Source of the DNA: Sindora glabra
Taxonomy: Eukaryota; Streptophyta; Magnoliopsida; Fabales; Fabaceae
Assembly (NCBI GenBank): GCA_020226215.1
Contig: CM035235.1
Coordinates: 74,239,283 to 74,303,282, forward strand
Reading direction: 5' to 3'
DNA length: 64,000 nucleotides
A program made the position numbers and the translations under genes. Positions within the stretch are counted from its first letter, which is position 1; each line of letters opens with the position of its first letter. Shown here piece after piece: positions 46,640 to 58,130 of this stretch. The notes below the pieces were generated by a model. It was not told the DNA's origin. It was given only the letters and a program-made list of their open reading frames with translations, and searched no databases.

Positions 46640-49600
46640 ATACATTACAAGAAATTTTGCTATTTCTAATAGATTTTTCCATTGGAAACAACAAAATTTC
46701 AACCAAAAATTTGGATTTCCAACAAAAAAATAATGTCAAAAGTATATATGCTCACTAGAAATCTTTTCCAATGAATTTTTTTATCAAAAACTATTTTCAA
46801 TGGAATTTTTTTCAAGAAAAGGGATTTAAATTGGATCTCTAATAAAATTTTCATAAAAAACTATAAAAAATAATGAAAATTTTTCTATCAAAAAATCTAT
46901 CATAAATAGAGATTTTATTTTCTTAATAATTTATAAACATGAATAAAATATATAAATTTAAAATTTATAAATGATTAGATATTAATATGTGAAATTTAAA
47001 ATTAAAGAGGTATATAAATATAAAATATATAAATCATAAATTTAAATATTTAGATACAATATGTCTAATAAAAAATATAAATATATAATAAAAAAATTCA
47101 ATCAAAACCCAGTCAATCAAAATCATCAACGACAATGTCCTTATTATCCAAACCATGCTAGGCTGGGAGAATTTAAAGGTGGGAAGGACATCTCGACCAT
47201 CCATTAGATGTCTGTTGTATGTACATAGGTGATGGATGTATTAGTGGAGGTGGTGGCATATACCCATAATAGTCGTATAGGAGTGGATAGGGCTACTGCT
47301 ACTATTGTATTTGCTCCTTCTGTATGGCTCTAATTTCTATCACTTTAGACCTCAGCAAGGTGACTTCCTTCGTTACTTAAGCAATAGGGATATGCTCAAA
47401 ATGCCTTGTAGCAATAGAGGATATCATCCTTATAGTAAGGATTTTTGGCCCCAACCCATACTACTATAGAATGGTGAATACATGTTGGGTGTTTAAAAGC
47501 TTATACATCAATTTCATATCAACATCTAATTGAACACCATTGTATATCAAGTTTTAATGTCACTTATTTAACCATCGTCAATAATAATAACATCAATTAT
47601 TACACCAAAAAAACTAACATCATTACATTTGAATCATGTTAAGAAATAACCTTGGATGTTGGCTATTTATAAATAACTGATTTTTAATGTTAGTTATTCT
47701 ATTTCAATTTCTAACAATAACCAACATGGTATATTATACCCTTATCCTAACTTTAACCCTTTCCTCCTATTCCTCCTTTCTAAATCTTCCCTATTTCTCT
47801 CCTCCTCTTGTTCCTCCTTCATGGATCATCCTTATTCCTTTTTACAAAACACCCTAAACAAAAATAAAAACTAATATCTCCTATAATACTACAAAATCTT
47901 AATATCTATAATCCTAAAAAATAAATTGAATAACAAATGTTGAAAAATAATGATTGGTTTTTGAATAACAAAATTGTATATATACATATACATATACACT
48001 CAAAGTACCTTAATCAAATAAGGCTGCTATGCTAAATTTATTTTAATGCTTGTTGCTCAATTGAGATGTTCACAATCTTTTAAAGAGAACTTTTAGATCC
48101 AAACCCTACAGATGTAATTAGCATACATTAAAATTTGATACATAGAATAATATATTTTATGTAAATAAATAGTAGATAATACTACCAAATGCCAAAAAAG
48201 ATTAATAAAATCAAATTTCTAACATGTACAAGGTTGTAAAATTATTTCAAAATAAAAAGTAACAAAATATGGTCGATAATATGGAAGTAGAAACCAAATT
48301 GCAAGAATAAAAATAAAAATTAAACAAATTCTTACTTTTATATTTTGTATTTTTCTAATGAGTACACAACCTCACATATTTAGCAATAGGCTAATAGAGC
48401 TTCATTTCTATAAAATAAATGTTAAGCAAAAATACAAAACTAAAGAGAATTATCTTCAAGTTTGAAAGTAAGTATACTTCATTAAAAAGATAATCATTTA
48501 AGGGTTGGAACTATTAGAAGTATTGCATGATGAAATTTGCAATTGGCACTAATACTCTACTTATTGTATTTTTAACTCATGCCAAGGGCCAAGAGTTTAT
48601 GCATTGGTTATTAACAAAAAAAATTAATATTTAAAGAATCATAGCATTATCCTACTAATAAATTAAATGACATTGTAATATAATACAGCTTATACATTGA
48701 TTATCAAAAAGAAATTTACATTTAAAGTATAATAACGTTATCCTACTAGTAAACTCATGACATTGGATTTTCATAAATACAGACTTTGTAATACAATAGA
48801 AGTCAAATTTTTGTTTGAAAAATTGACATCTTTTTGCACACATTACTTTTTTTTTAATTCCATTTAAGACAACCAATTAACAACTTTTGAAACAAAATCA
48901 GATATAGCCAATTGACAACTATAGTATCATATACAATTGACAACTGCAAAAATAAATTATAATTGACAAAAAATGCAAAATCAAATAGAAATTGACAGCA
49001 TTAAAACTAATTGTATGATCTAGCTTTTATATAAAGTTTCTAAACTCTCATTTACAAATCAAAATATTATTTACAACTAAAGTACTATCATCAAGTAATT
49101 TACAATAAGTTAATTATAACTGCTAGTCACATTCAAAAATACCAAAAGTTATTAAAAGTAGTTTAATTCCTAAGCTAATGAAATACCCTACTTAAAGCTC
49201 TCTTACTTCATCAAGCTCTTTTTAGGTATATGGTCTAGGATTGTCCTCGAAGCACTAAAATTTGTACATAATTAATATGTTATCATTAAAATTAATTCAA
49301 TTAATTAAGTATGTGATGAGTTATAAATAATATAGTAATTACCTAATTAGGCTTTTATGGTTACATAGCTTATTGTGCATGAAGCCCATGATGCAGTACT
49401 CCATATTGCCAAGTTGTCTTAGACACTACAATAAAATAAGAGTTCAGTTTTATTCCATTAATGCACAAGCTTTCATTTATAGCATATTACAATCTTACTT
49501 AGAAAACATACCTTCACTACTTGTCATGTTAATTTTTTAATTTTCACATTCCAATTACATGTCCTTTTTGTATTCAACTTCTAGAGCTAAGTCCATGTAA

Positions 49601-50090
49601 TTCTTCAACTTGGGTCATACTTTTCCCTTCAAAATATGTAACTAGAACACAATCATTCTTTTTTAGACCACTTTGGTGAGCATCCAATGTGCCTTCAATA
49701 CAATAGCATAACAAATTATCAAAATCTATTTATGAACAAAAGCTATTTCCTCTAACCCATCAGGAAGACTTACCCCTCGTAATATAACGTGAAATAGGAG
49801 GGCTTACTAAGCTTATCAAGTGAAGCTTGGACCATGTATTCGCCCCTTAACTTGTTGTCCTTTTGAGACTTAGTATCTAGCTTATATGGATCTAGGAATC
49901 TATAGTGAGCATCAACTGATTACCATCACTAGCAATACCTAATACATAAGGATTGAGGTGAGCTAAACTTCTATACAAACAATAATTGAATTAATTCGTA
50001 TTTGGATAAAGAAGATATTATAGACTTACTTGATCCAAAGCTAGATGCAAGTAATATTGAACTCCTCAAACCTTTTGGTAGCCCAATCAA
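46640..50090 (-). mobile_element. CACTA-like transposon remnant
   Basis: Compared with 54546-54680 in the right unit, a block of about 3.5 kb lies between the group C ATG and its TATA box. Near 46644 stands cattacaagaaattttgctat, close to the CACTACAAGAAAA end of plant CACTA elements, followed by CACTA-like subterminal phrases (ttccattggaaa, ttttccaatgaa). At about 47100-47470 the minus strand reads GLGPKILT, VTKEVTLLRSKVIEIRAIQK then YMPPPPLIHPSPMYIQQ, like the coiled-coil and Pro-rich end of En/Spm-type transposase. The right terminus was not found, so boundaries are approximate. Confidence 0.55.
47600..50090. other. Rest of the inserted block
   Basis: AT-rich sequence with no coding signal that I can support. 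Direct phrases such as acattgtaata...atcaaaaagaaatttacattta recur near 48600-48730 (two copies of a piece with aaagaatcata/aaagtataataacgttatcctacta). Confidence 0.4.
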
Positions 50091-50112
50091 TGAACCACAA
50101 GCACTTGAAAGG

Positions 50113-50120
50113 ATTATATA
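50113..50120 (-). promoter_or_regulatory. Displaced TATA box of the left group C gene
   Basis: TATATAAT on the minus strand in the context cacttgaaaggattatataaca, matching cacttgaaaggtttatataaca at 54660-54681. Confidence 0.5.
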
Positions 50121-51319
50121 ACATTTGAAAAAGGTTACGATTCTTGAAAAGCTACTATTTATATTGTAATAATAGATGTTTGTATTCAAATTTAAATTTG
50201 CATTATGTTTGGGTTTGGTAGGCAAAAATTATGTGCACCTTAATTTGGATTACAGCTTTTTTTTAATTTTCATAAAACACATTATACTAAAATAAAAACT
50301 TAAATATTCTAGCAATAAATTATTATTTTAATAATGTGTGCTTAGTCAAAATTTATCTTTTACTAAAGTAATAACCATGTACCTCTAATTACTGATTTAA
50401 ATTATGTGGTCAGATTTTCTGCTACTACAATGTGTTCAGAGGAAAATATGAGCCCTTTGAGTTCTTCCCTTGCATCCAAATAAACGCAGGGAAATATTGC
50501 TAAGGTACCCACTTACAATGAGTGTAGTCTGGTATTTTGCTATCAATTATCTCATGCAAATAGATATATTCTAGATATTTTGTGATTCAAAAATACTAAA
50601 TGCATCGAATGTAGCATGTAAAATTGAGTTTTAAATTTTTATATTCATTAATTTAAGTTTTACAAATTTGTCATACTTGATCATTGATTTATATTTAAAA
50701 TTTAATTTTAAATTTCACTTTCAGTGCATATAATATTATTGTTTGTGATTAAAAAAAAACTTTAATTAAGTTAAAAATAATTCAAACAAAATTAATTAGC
50801 AATATTAAAATTTGAGTTTAAGTGTAAAGCAGTTAGCACCTTAATTTCAGGGGATTATTTGTTTGATTTAGAAGTAGAGGTTTCATGTAAATACAAGGGA
50901 GGTTGGTATCCAGATTATCATCACAAAGCTCGTGATTTTTTTCTTCGCATTTACAAAATCTCATAAATATTTATATTAAATGACTTGTGATCTTCTTATT
51001 TGGTTGGTTTTTATCCTAAAAACAAGGTAACTCCTTTTCGACGTCACACACGGCCATGGTCAAACTAAATAAGACGAATCAAAGATTTTGTTTCCTTAAG
51101 CTGTACAAAGTTAAGACAAAGTCGGGGTCTTTGTTGTTCTTTTAATTAAAATGCGTTGCATAGACTTTGACAGATGTCCAAGTCCATCGACGAAACCACG
51201 CTGAAATTCTCTTATTAATGGCAGCCATAAATTTCAAACCATTCATACCTGTAAAATTGGGATGAAATTAAGCATCAATTAATCCATAATAAGGTTTTAA
51301 TTAATCCATCTCTGTTAAA

Positions 51320-51342
51320 TATATATATATATATATATATAT
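51320..51342. repeat. (AT)n microsatellite
   Basis: A short run of alternating A and T in the right duplication unit. Confidence 0.9.
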
Positions 51343-52888
51343 CGATATTATAATAAATAACTTTTCTCTTACTCACCCCTTCACCGAGTCAATATATAGG
51401 CAAGCATATTTGCATCGTTAAACATGTCTTGGAAATTATATATCTAACTCTCACTGTCAAAGGTCGAGGAAATTACCTAGTTTTTATACAAACAACAACC
51501 TTAATCAAAGAATTTAACCAGAAAGTATAAACATTTACCAATTCTCTTCGACCCATCAGTTATTTTGAAGAACATGTGGGCTCATCTTGTGTATTGAAGC
51601 TTAATTAATTGCATCTACATTAATTAATCTAGATGACGTATATATGCAATGGAACAAATAGAATTTCTTCGAAAACTATTTGAAGACTTTAAAAGAGCTG
51701 AATGATCTGATGTAGAGCCACGAAAAATACTTGCGGAATAGTTATATAATCCTACTTATATACAAATGAAAGTATTCGAGTTTTGTCGTGATAGACAAAT
51801 TAATTTTAAAAAAAAAGTCAGATACTTTTTTGTTGCGAGATAAGTAATTTAAGGAATATATATAAAACACATTTATTAGTTCACCATGTAATTAAGTCAA
51901 GAACAACAATGCCCTATCAACGTGTTGGCCTAGAAAAATATTTGTATATTCCAAATATACTATTACTTTAAATAATTAGTTGTCAAATTTATTGTTCATA
52001 TGTCAGTGTTGCAGAATTCATATATATTGTAAATTATATTTTTTTTAATTCTCAAGATTGATTTTATTATCCTTTAACGCATTTCTTCGCAAAGAAGTCC
52101 TTTAAACTTGATGCATGGACGTATATCACGTGTCTAATTTATCTTGTACTTAAATTTTATTTTACTCTTTAATCTTTCAAGTTTTGTAGAGTATCTGATA
52201 CGGTTAGATGATTTCAAATTTTTAAATTTTTAGAAGAAGACTTGGGAATGATTTTAATATCTCTAACCAAGTATCATTTTACTCTTCATTGGTGACAAGA
52301 AAGAAGAATCAAAGTACAGGAAATGAAGTCTCAGATACACAAAAAGACAGAGTACATAGCTAGTTCTCAAATTGTAATCAGAATTTATTAAAAGAAAAGA
52401 TAGAACAGATGTAGCTAACTGATGAACAAGAATAATGAACAGACGGATGAAAAGAATAAATAATCCATTCTAAATTAGCAAACGACGAATTGCCCCTACG
52501 GAGCTGGCTTCCATTTCCCTTCATATATTAGACGAGCACCGCATATGTACTCCTGCATGATAAAAATGACAACGAAAATGAATGAGAGCTACATATAGGA
52601 GACAGTTGAAAACCAAAAAATGATCAATAGACGCGAGGTTCTAAATTCTAGTTCCGATCGTAATTGTAGTCATATGTACTACAATTAGCAAAATTATGAA
52701 TAAATATAAGAAAAAACAGACATGACAATACAAAATTACAGAAAATAGTTGTTGCGGGTGGTGCACAATTTATAATATTGTGCGAAATATTACCGACTGC
52801 AATCGAACCTGCATCAGTATGTAAATAGAAAGTGATGGGATTTGGACTGAAATACCTGTAATATATATCGAGAGGAAGAAATGATGAA

Positions 52889-53023
52889 TCATCTCTTCCT
52901 AGAAAAGATCTTCTGAATGGTCGGAAGTTGAGATGAAGAGTTGGAAGTGGTTTTAGTTTGAGAGGAAGGCTGAGTAGTAGGGCAAAGAACAGTCTTAATG
53001 TTTATGGTTTTGGAAGAACTCAT
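52889..53023 (-). CDS. Group B Ser-rich short peptide, 44 residues
   Basis: The frame reads MSSSKTINIKTVLCPTTQPS, SQTKTTSNSSS, QLPTIQKIFSRKR. It is nearly the 27.8 kb peptide with six residues fewer: two from the linker QTQT region, two Ser, and the end. The promoter TATAAATT lies 104-111 bases before the ATG. CAG|GTATTT, a donor-like site, lies 33 bases after the stop. It is the intact partner of the split gene at 38.2/43.0 kb in the tandem duplication. No signal peptide is seen and the tail is basic. The function is unknown. Confidence 0.65.
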   Translation of the reverse strand: MSSSKTINIKTVLCPTTQPSSQTKTTSNSSSQLPTIQKIFSRKR

Positions 53024-53126
53024 TTTGCAGCTTCAAATGAATCAAATGGGCTTGTGAAAATGTAAATCTCTTGTTTGGGAATTGCTTGAGTGAATGTCGA
53101 TGGAAAATGAAGGAACCAAGGAAACC

Positions 53127-53134
53127 AATTTATA
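53127..53134 (-). promoter_or_regulatory. TATA-like box of the group B gene at 52.9 kb
   Basis: TATAAATT on the minus strand, 104 bases before the ATG. Confidence 0.55.
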
Positions 53135-53499
53135 GGAAAATTTGGAGAAGGAAGGAAGAAAGAGGAAATTAGGATGGAAAATGGAGAGTAATTTACAAAG
53201 CTTGAGGAAGACGCATGTATAGTGACATAGTTATTATAATTCTCATATTGGAACCATCCAGCCAAAGGCTTTGAATAACAACTTCCACGCTTTCTACACG
53301 GGATCATCGTTTATCAAGAACTAAACGACATCGTTCCACTTGCCACCGCACCTTCCGGGATTATTGCCGTCTGAAACCTCTTAATACTTCTTTCTAATTT
53401 GAATTGAATTAAAAATGCCATGCGTAACAGTAAAATAACATGGTTTCATATCTTTTCGTTTTCTTCTAGTCATGACTTCGAATTATTTAAAAAAAAAGT

Positions 53500-53882
53500 G
53501 AATAAACATAGTAGTTAGTCCTTATTTATACAAGTGTTGATTATTGTATTTCTCAAATTTAATAATCAATACTATTAATTTTTTTTATTTTTATTATAAT
53601 TATTCATCCATCCATTTACTTATAAATGCTAAAATAAATCATGAAAAAATAATATAACTAAAAAATATGTATATGTTTTTGGTAAATAAAAGTAAGTATA
53701 TATTTGATATTGTTATAATAAAATTTAATAATTAATTTTAATATTTTTCATTTATTTTATCATTAAAAATGAATGGATAGATAAATAATTATAAAAAATA
53801 AAAAACTTAATAATGGTAATCATGAAATTTAAAAGATATTATAGTTACCTTGTAAATGATGGATTAATTATTGTGTTTATTC
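53500..53882. mobile_element. MITE with long terminal inverted repeats
   Basis: About 383 bases. The left arm gaataaacatagtagttagt... and the right arm, reversed, gaataaacacaataattaat... stay similar for about 120 bases through ttttttta.tttt..ataatta and atc.atccatt. The left duplication unit near 43375-43395 has the flanks joined without it. Flanks are A-rich, so the target duplication is unclear. Confidence 0.7.
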
Positions 53883-54044
53883 AAAAAATATATATATATT
53901 GCTTCTAACAAAATTGTTATTTACAAAATATTTATATGTCTTTCATTGTATTGATTTTTACCATAACAAAAAGGTTGTCTTTTGTCAAATATACCATAAA
54001 GCGTTCTTGCTCTTAGTTAAAATACACACAAAGCAGTAATGATA

Positions 54045-54150
54045 ATGGGTGTCAAAAATGATAAAATTGAGAAGGGCTTCACATATTATACATTTACATA
54101 TATATATATTATCATTTTCAAGCCCTTTTCTGTATTATTTTTGTCGAAAT
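54045..54150. repeat. Short inverted repeat
   Basis: gtcaaaaatgataaaattga..agggctt is mirrored by aagcccttttctgtattatttttgtcg around an AT centre. It could be a small MITE or hairpin. Confidence 0.5.
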
Positions 54151-54545
54151 TATTTATTTTTCTGCCTGATTAAGAATTAACAATGTCTTGTGTAAATTCG
54201 TAGAATGACAAATTCCAATGAATACCCAGTGAATAATGAAAGAGTTGTACTTCTTTTTTTGAAAACGTAGCAGACGTCGTTTTTCCTCCATCAGCCTGCA
54301 ACCAAACAAACAAATCAATCATTGATATGATTTAGAATTAACAATACCATTATTATAATCCAAGATTTCACCTTTTCGTAGACTGCAATGCCAATCGAGA
54401 TTTTTGGTTTTTCATTTGTGGCAGCAACCTATTCCATATGATTAATATGAATTCATAAAAAGATTAGGAAAACTGAAAAAACAGTTAGTAAAAAGAATGG
54501 AAAATGAGAAAAATAAATCAATTTAAAAATAGGAGGACTTTGAAG

Positions 54546-54614
54546 TTATTGAGAGTTCACAGGGATAGGCTTCTGCTTTGGGGATGAAGTGCTTTTGGCT
54601 TTCTTGGATTCCAT
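54546..54614 (-). CDS. Group C tiny peptide, 22 residues
   Basis: The frame reads MESKKAKSTSSPKQKPIPVN then SQ. Its first 17 residues are nearly the same as the 46.5 kb copy. A TATATAAA box lies 57-64 bases before the ATG and the upstream 200 bases are conserved with 50110-50300, as expected for a promoter-gene unit. Basic, Ser- and Pro-rich, with no hydrophobic segment. At 22 residues, coding status rests only on paralog conservation and promoter position. I found no donor-like site after the stop, unlike groups A and B. Confidence 0.4.
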   Translation of the reverse strand: MESKKAKSTSSPKQKPIPVNSQ

Positions 54615-54670
54615 TGATTTTTTTATCGCAGGAGTTTTTGTAAGATGGCTATCAATAAGCACTTGAAAGG

Positions 54671-54678
54671 TTTATATA
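54671..54678 (-). promoter_or_regulatory. TATA box of the group C gene at 54.6 kb
   Basis: TATATAAA on the minus strand, 57 bases before the ATG. Confidence 0.55.
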
Positions 54679-55689
54679 ACATTTGAATGGTGCAACATCT
54701 TTTGTTTAATCAGTGGAGACCATTCTTAAAAAGTTACACCCGTTCTTTTTTTAATACCATTGCTCCTTGTATTCAAATTTAAATTTGCATTATGTTCCGA
54801 TTTGGCAACTAAAAACAATGTGCATCTTAATATGTTTTTATACAAAAACAAATCCTAAGTAAATATTTAAATTTTTCCTGCAATTAATTATTATTTTAAT
54901 CATGTATGCTAAGTCAGAATTTATCATTAACTAAAAACTAATCATAAATAAGTGATTGATTTTCAGCATGGTCTCAAATATTTTCCTATCAATTAACTCA
55001 TGTAACTGGTAAAAAAAAAGATGGATTAATCAATAAAGATATATATTTTAGATATTTGGTGGTTGAAGAATTTTAATTAAGTTCAAATAAAATTAATTAA
55101 CAATATTTGAATTTGAATTTATGTATAATGAGTTAGCACCTTCTTAATTTCAAGGGATTATATATGTGCTTGATTTAAAAGTAGAGGGTGTTAACATAAT
55201 ATTCCAGTAAATCTCATTAGAGTTGAAATTACTCATGTGATTGATTAATTATTTCAACAAAAGTATCATATTTCTTCATGCAACATCAACAACTATTTAT
55301 GTAATTAAGTTTTTTAATATTATATTATTTATATATTGTATGAAAATAAAAAATATTTTTATTATTAAATTAATTTAAGTTTGTAAACAATTCAAATCAA
55401 ATAAAATGAAGCTTAGACTCAAGTTGCATATTAATTAAAATTGATTCATTTGAGTTCAATTCATTTAAAATTGAATTTGAATTGAATTTTTTTATGATCG
55501 ATCTTATACTAATCACGAGTAACTTAACTTATGTACCCTCCTAATAATTAGTTTTGTATTACATTTGTTGCTCCCTTGTGTCTTTCCTTTCATTCAATTG
55601 AGATATGTTCTTTTTTATTTCCTATGTTAATCGTATTACCTAATTCTAATAAGTGATTTCTATCATGGATAATAGTAGAAAGAATCAAA

Positions 55690-56010
55690 CTACATAGATG
55701 AAAATATAAATGATAGATAATATACATATATAGCATGAAGGATCCCATTTGTTTCGATTAAGGGTGTAAATAGGTTAAGTTAAGTTGGGCTTTACTTTAA
55801 ATAGATCATGCCTACTTTCTAAATCATTAGTCTAATCAAAATTATATAAATAAAAATTACATAGATGAAAACAATAAATGATAAATAATATACATACATG
55901 GCACGAAAGATTTCGTTCATTTTGATTAGGGGTGTAGATAGGTTAAGTCAAAATAGGCTTTATCCTAAATAGATTAGGTCTATTTTATAAATCATTGGCC
56001 TAACTCTAGC
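55690..56010. repeat. Tandem duplication of about 160 bases
   Basis: 55692-55850 and 55858-56010 share ataatatacata.atagca.ga, ttcgttt/c, gattaaggggtgta.atagg, ttaagt.aa...ggcttta and cctactttctaaatcatt.g in the same order. Confidence 0.7.
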
Positions 56011-56449
56011 CTATTAGCATATACAAGGCCAAAATTCATGCTTGGCTTGGCTTGTTAAAGAAACTTGACTTAATCTGTTAATTTATTTAAAAGTCTATTT
56101 ATTCAAATAAGCTTTCAAATTTTCTAATAGACTAAAGTTTTCTCAAAATTCAAAATTATCCAATAATTTAATTGGACCTATATATATAAGTATATATATT
56201 CATATTAAAATATTTATATTATTTGTATATACAATATATGTTATATTATATTATTTATAAATATATTTATAGTTAAATAAACTGACCTGATAGGCCTACA
56301 CACCAAATCTAAAGAAAAAATGTTTGATCTATTTATTTAAATAAGTTAATTTATTAATCTTAAGCTAGCTCATTTAGATAAATAAGCCAATGTGAATTAA
56401 GCCATAAATTCCTAATACGCCATTTGACTTATTTGCATCTTTAGTATCG
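55756..56449. mobile_element. Possible non-autonomous element with inverted ends
   Basis: The left end gattaagggtgtaaataggt is mirrored by the right end, which reversed reads cgatactaaagatgcaaata followed by agtcaaat. The inside has phrases about taggcc. No transposase. Confidence 0.35.
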
Positions 56450-57260
56450 ATCATTGAAGAGTGTGAAATTAATTTTACACTTGACATGCACTCTGATGGT
56501 GCTTTTTTTCTTTTTCTTTTAAAATGCATCTTTCATAATAATATAATTATAAAAAAATAAATCAATAAAAAATATTTAATTTATTTAATATTAAATATGA
56601 ACATTATAATAAAAATAATATATGTTATTTAAAAAATTATTTTTTTAATACAACACCAGGTAAATATTATAATATTTTAATGAAAATGTCATAAATAAGA
56701 ATTTTTAATAAAACATATACATACATATATCCTCCGACAAGACATACCATACCATGGAATTCTTCTCAAAGTACTCACAAGTAAATAAAGGCAACTTGCT
56801 TACATTACATGCTCCATACTTGTAGGATCTCCAGTATTATAAGCGAACATACAATTAACTAATAAAACATAGACAAATAAAAACAAATTAAGCTAATAAA
56901 TACAGCGCGGTAAACCGACTTGTAATACACACGCGTATATATTGTATGTCCACATGTTTGTTCCTCCGCTTTCTTAAATAAGTCTGCAAGCAACAAAATA
57001 AATTATGAGTAACAAAAATATAAGAAGAAATATTTTCTTAAAGACTTCACTTTCTATTATATCTGAAATTTGAATCAAGGATTTTACATATATACATTAA
57101 GTGAATTATTATTCCTTCTATTAAAAAAATATATAAAAAGCGATTGATGTTTACTTTTCCAACATGAACGTGCGCGTAATAAAGGGAAAAAAAAGTGGAC
57201 TATTTTATAGACTTGAGAAAAATAATGAAGGTGGTTTTTACAAGGGTTGTGTGGAAGATT
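56450..57260. other. Intergenic, downstream of the group B gene at 57.3 kb
   Basis: No separate gene is seen. If the donor at 57263-57268 is used, the intron begins here. Confidence 0.4.
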
Positions 57261-57284
57261 AACATTACCTGAAAATGGTATGGA

Positions 57285-57422
57285 TTACTTCTTTTTGGAA
57301 AAGATTTTTTGAATAGTTGGGAGTTGAGAGGTAGAGGCGCTTGAGCTAGAGCTGCTGCTCTGGGAGGAGGGCTTCGTTACAGGGCATAAGATCTTTTGAA
57401 TGTTTATGTTTTGAGAACTCAT
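57285..57422 (-). CDS. Group B Ser-rich short peptide, 45 residues
   Basis: The frame reads MSSQNINIQKILCPVTKPSS, a linker with seven Ser in a row followed by AST, then SQLPTIQKIFSKKK. It shares the INI..(I/V)LCP and LPTIQKIFS blocks with the other copies but has diverged in between, so purifying selection on the two ends is suggested. TATAAATA lies 85-92 bases before the ATG. CAG|GTAATG, a donor-like site, lies 16 bases after the stop. No signal peptide is seen. The function is unknown. Confidence 0.65.
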   Translation of the reverse strand: MSSQNINIQKILCPVTKPSSQSSSSSSSASTSQLPTIQKIFSKKK

Positions 57423-57506
57423 ATTGTTGTGGTAGCAAAGAAGAAATTAGAAAACCTTGTATCAGCTGCTGGATTTAGGTGTCTCAAGAAAGCATAAATT
57501 AGTAGG

Positions 57507-57514
57507 TATTTATA
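57507..57514 (-). promoter_or_regulatory. TATA box of the group B gene at 57.3 kb
   Basis: TATAAATA on the minus strand, 85 bases before the ATG. Confidence 0.65.
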
Positions 57515-57959
57515 GAATCCACCAATTGAAACTAACTAGCTGGCTAGGGCATCTCATAGTAATTGATTGTAATTACATAGAAATTTAATTTATATCCCAT
57601 TTTGCGTGTTTTATTAAGGCTTCCAATTCCAATACGTTTAGCCTTAAACGTTTTTCAATATGAGGGTCAAAGTCTTAAATTCTAGAATTGTTCCTTTCAT
57701 ATTTAAATATGTCAATATATAGTCTTTTAGAATTTTCTGTGTTAGTAACATATATTAAATTTATTAAGATATTTAGCAGAAGAAATTGCTATTACTTGAA
57801 TGAGAAATTCATCCTTGTTTAGTGAGCATATAAGTTATCTATTCATTATCATTAAATATTAAAATAAATTTGAGAAGTGTTAATTGAGGAATTAATTATT
57901 ATATGAAATTTTTTAGTGACAATTTTTTCGATAGAAAATAATATGTAATGCTCTAAAAA

Positions 57960-58130
57960 AGAAACCCTTTTTCACGGTTCTTGCAAACCAAAAAACAAAA
58001 CCGGGCAGAACGGTTCCTTGGCTTCCGTTGAATCAGACAAAGGAAAGATTTCGTTTACTTTATTTGATGACAAAGTCTCGGTTTTGGAGGAAAAAGTAAA
58101 GACGTTTCGGAGCCACCCATTTTAAATTTC
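57960..58130. repeat. Second upstream module, divergent copy
   Basis: The order acccttttt.acgg, gacaaaggaaagatttcgttta and acaaagtctcggttttgg parallels the modules at 36120 and 51015. It lies about 540 bases upstream of the 57.3 kb gene. Confidence 0.5.

Larger units (their letters stand above)
36010..50900. repeat. Tandem duplication, left unit (expanded by insertions)
   Basis: Sequence order from about 36010 to 38301, 43011 to 43460, 45930 to 46540 and 50090 to 50890 matches about 50935 to 55195 in the same orientation. The unit carries a group B gene and a group C gene. The left copy is longer because it holds the Copia element (38302-43010), a CACTA-like remnant (about 46640-50090) and a block at about 43500-45900. 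Confidence 0.75.
50935..55195. repeat. Tandem duplication, right unit
   Basis: About 4.3 kb matching the left unit that begins near 36010. It starts at a piece with cttatttggttgg...cctaaaaacaagg and ends at caagggattatatatgtgctt...aaaagtagaggg, which matches 50850-50880. It contains intact group B and group C genes. Confidence 0.75.

Noticed and set aside
48655..50225. Frames of 73 and 84 residues on the minus strand
   Set aside because: Within the CACTA-like block; no motif and no paralog.
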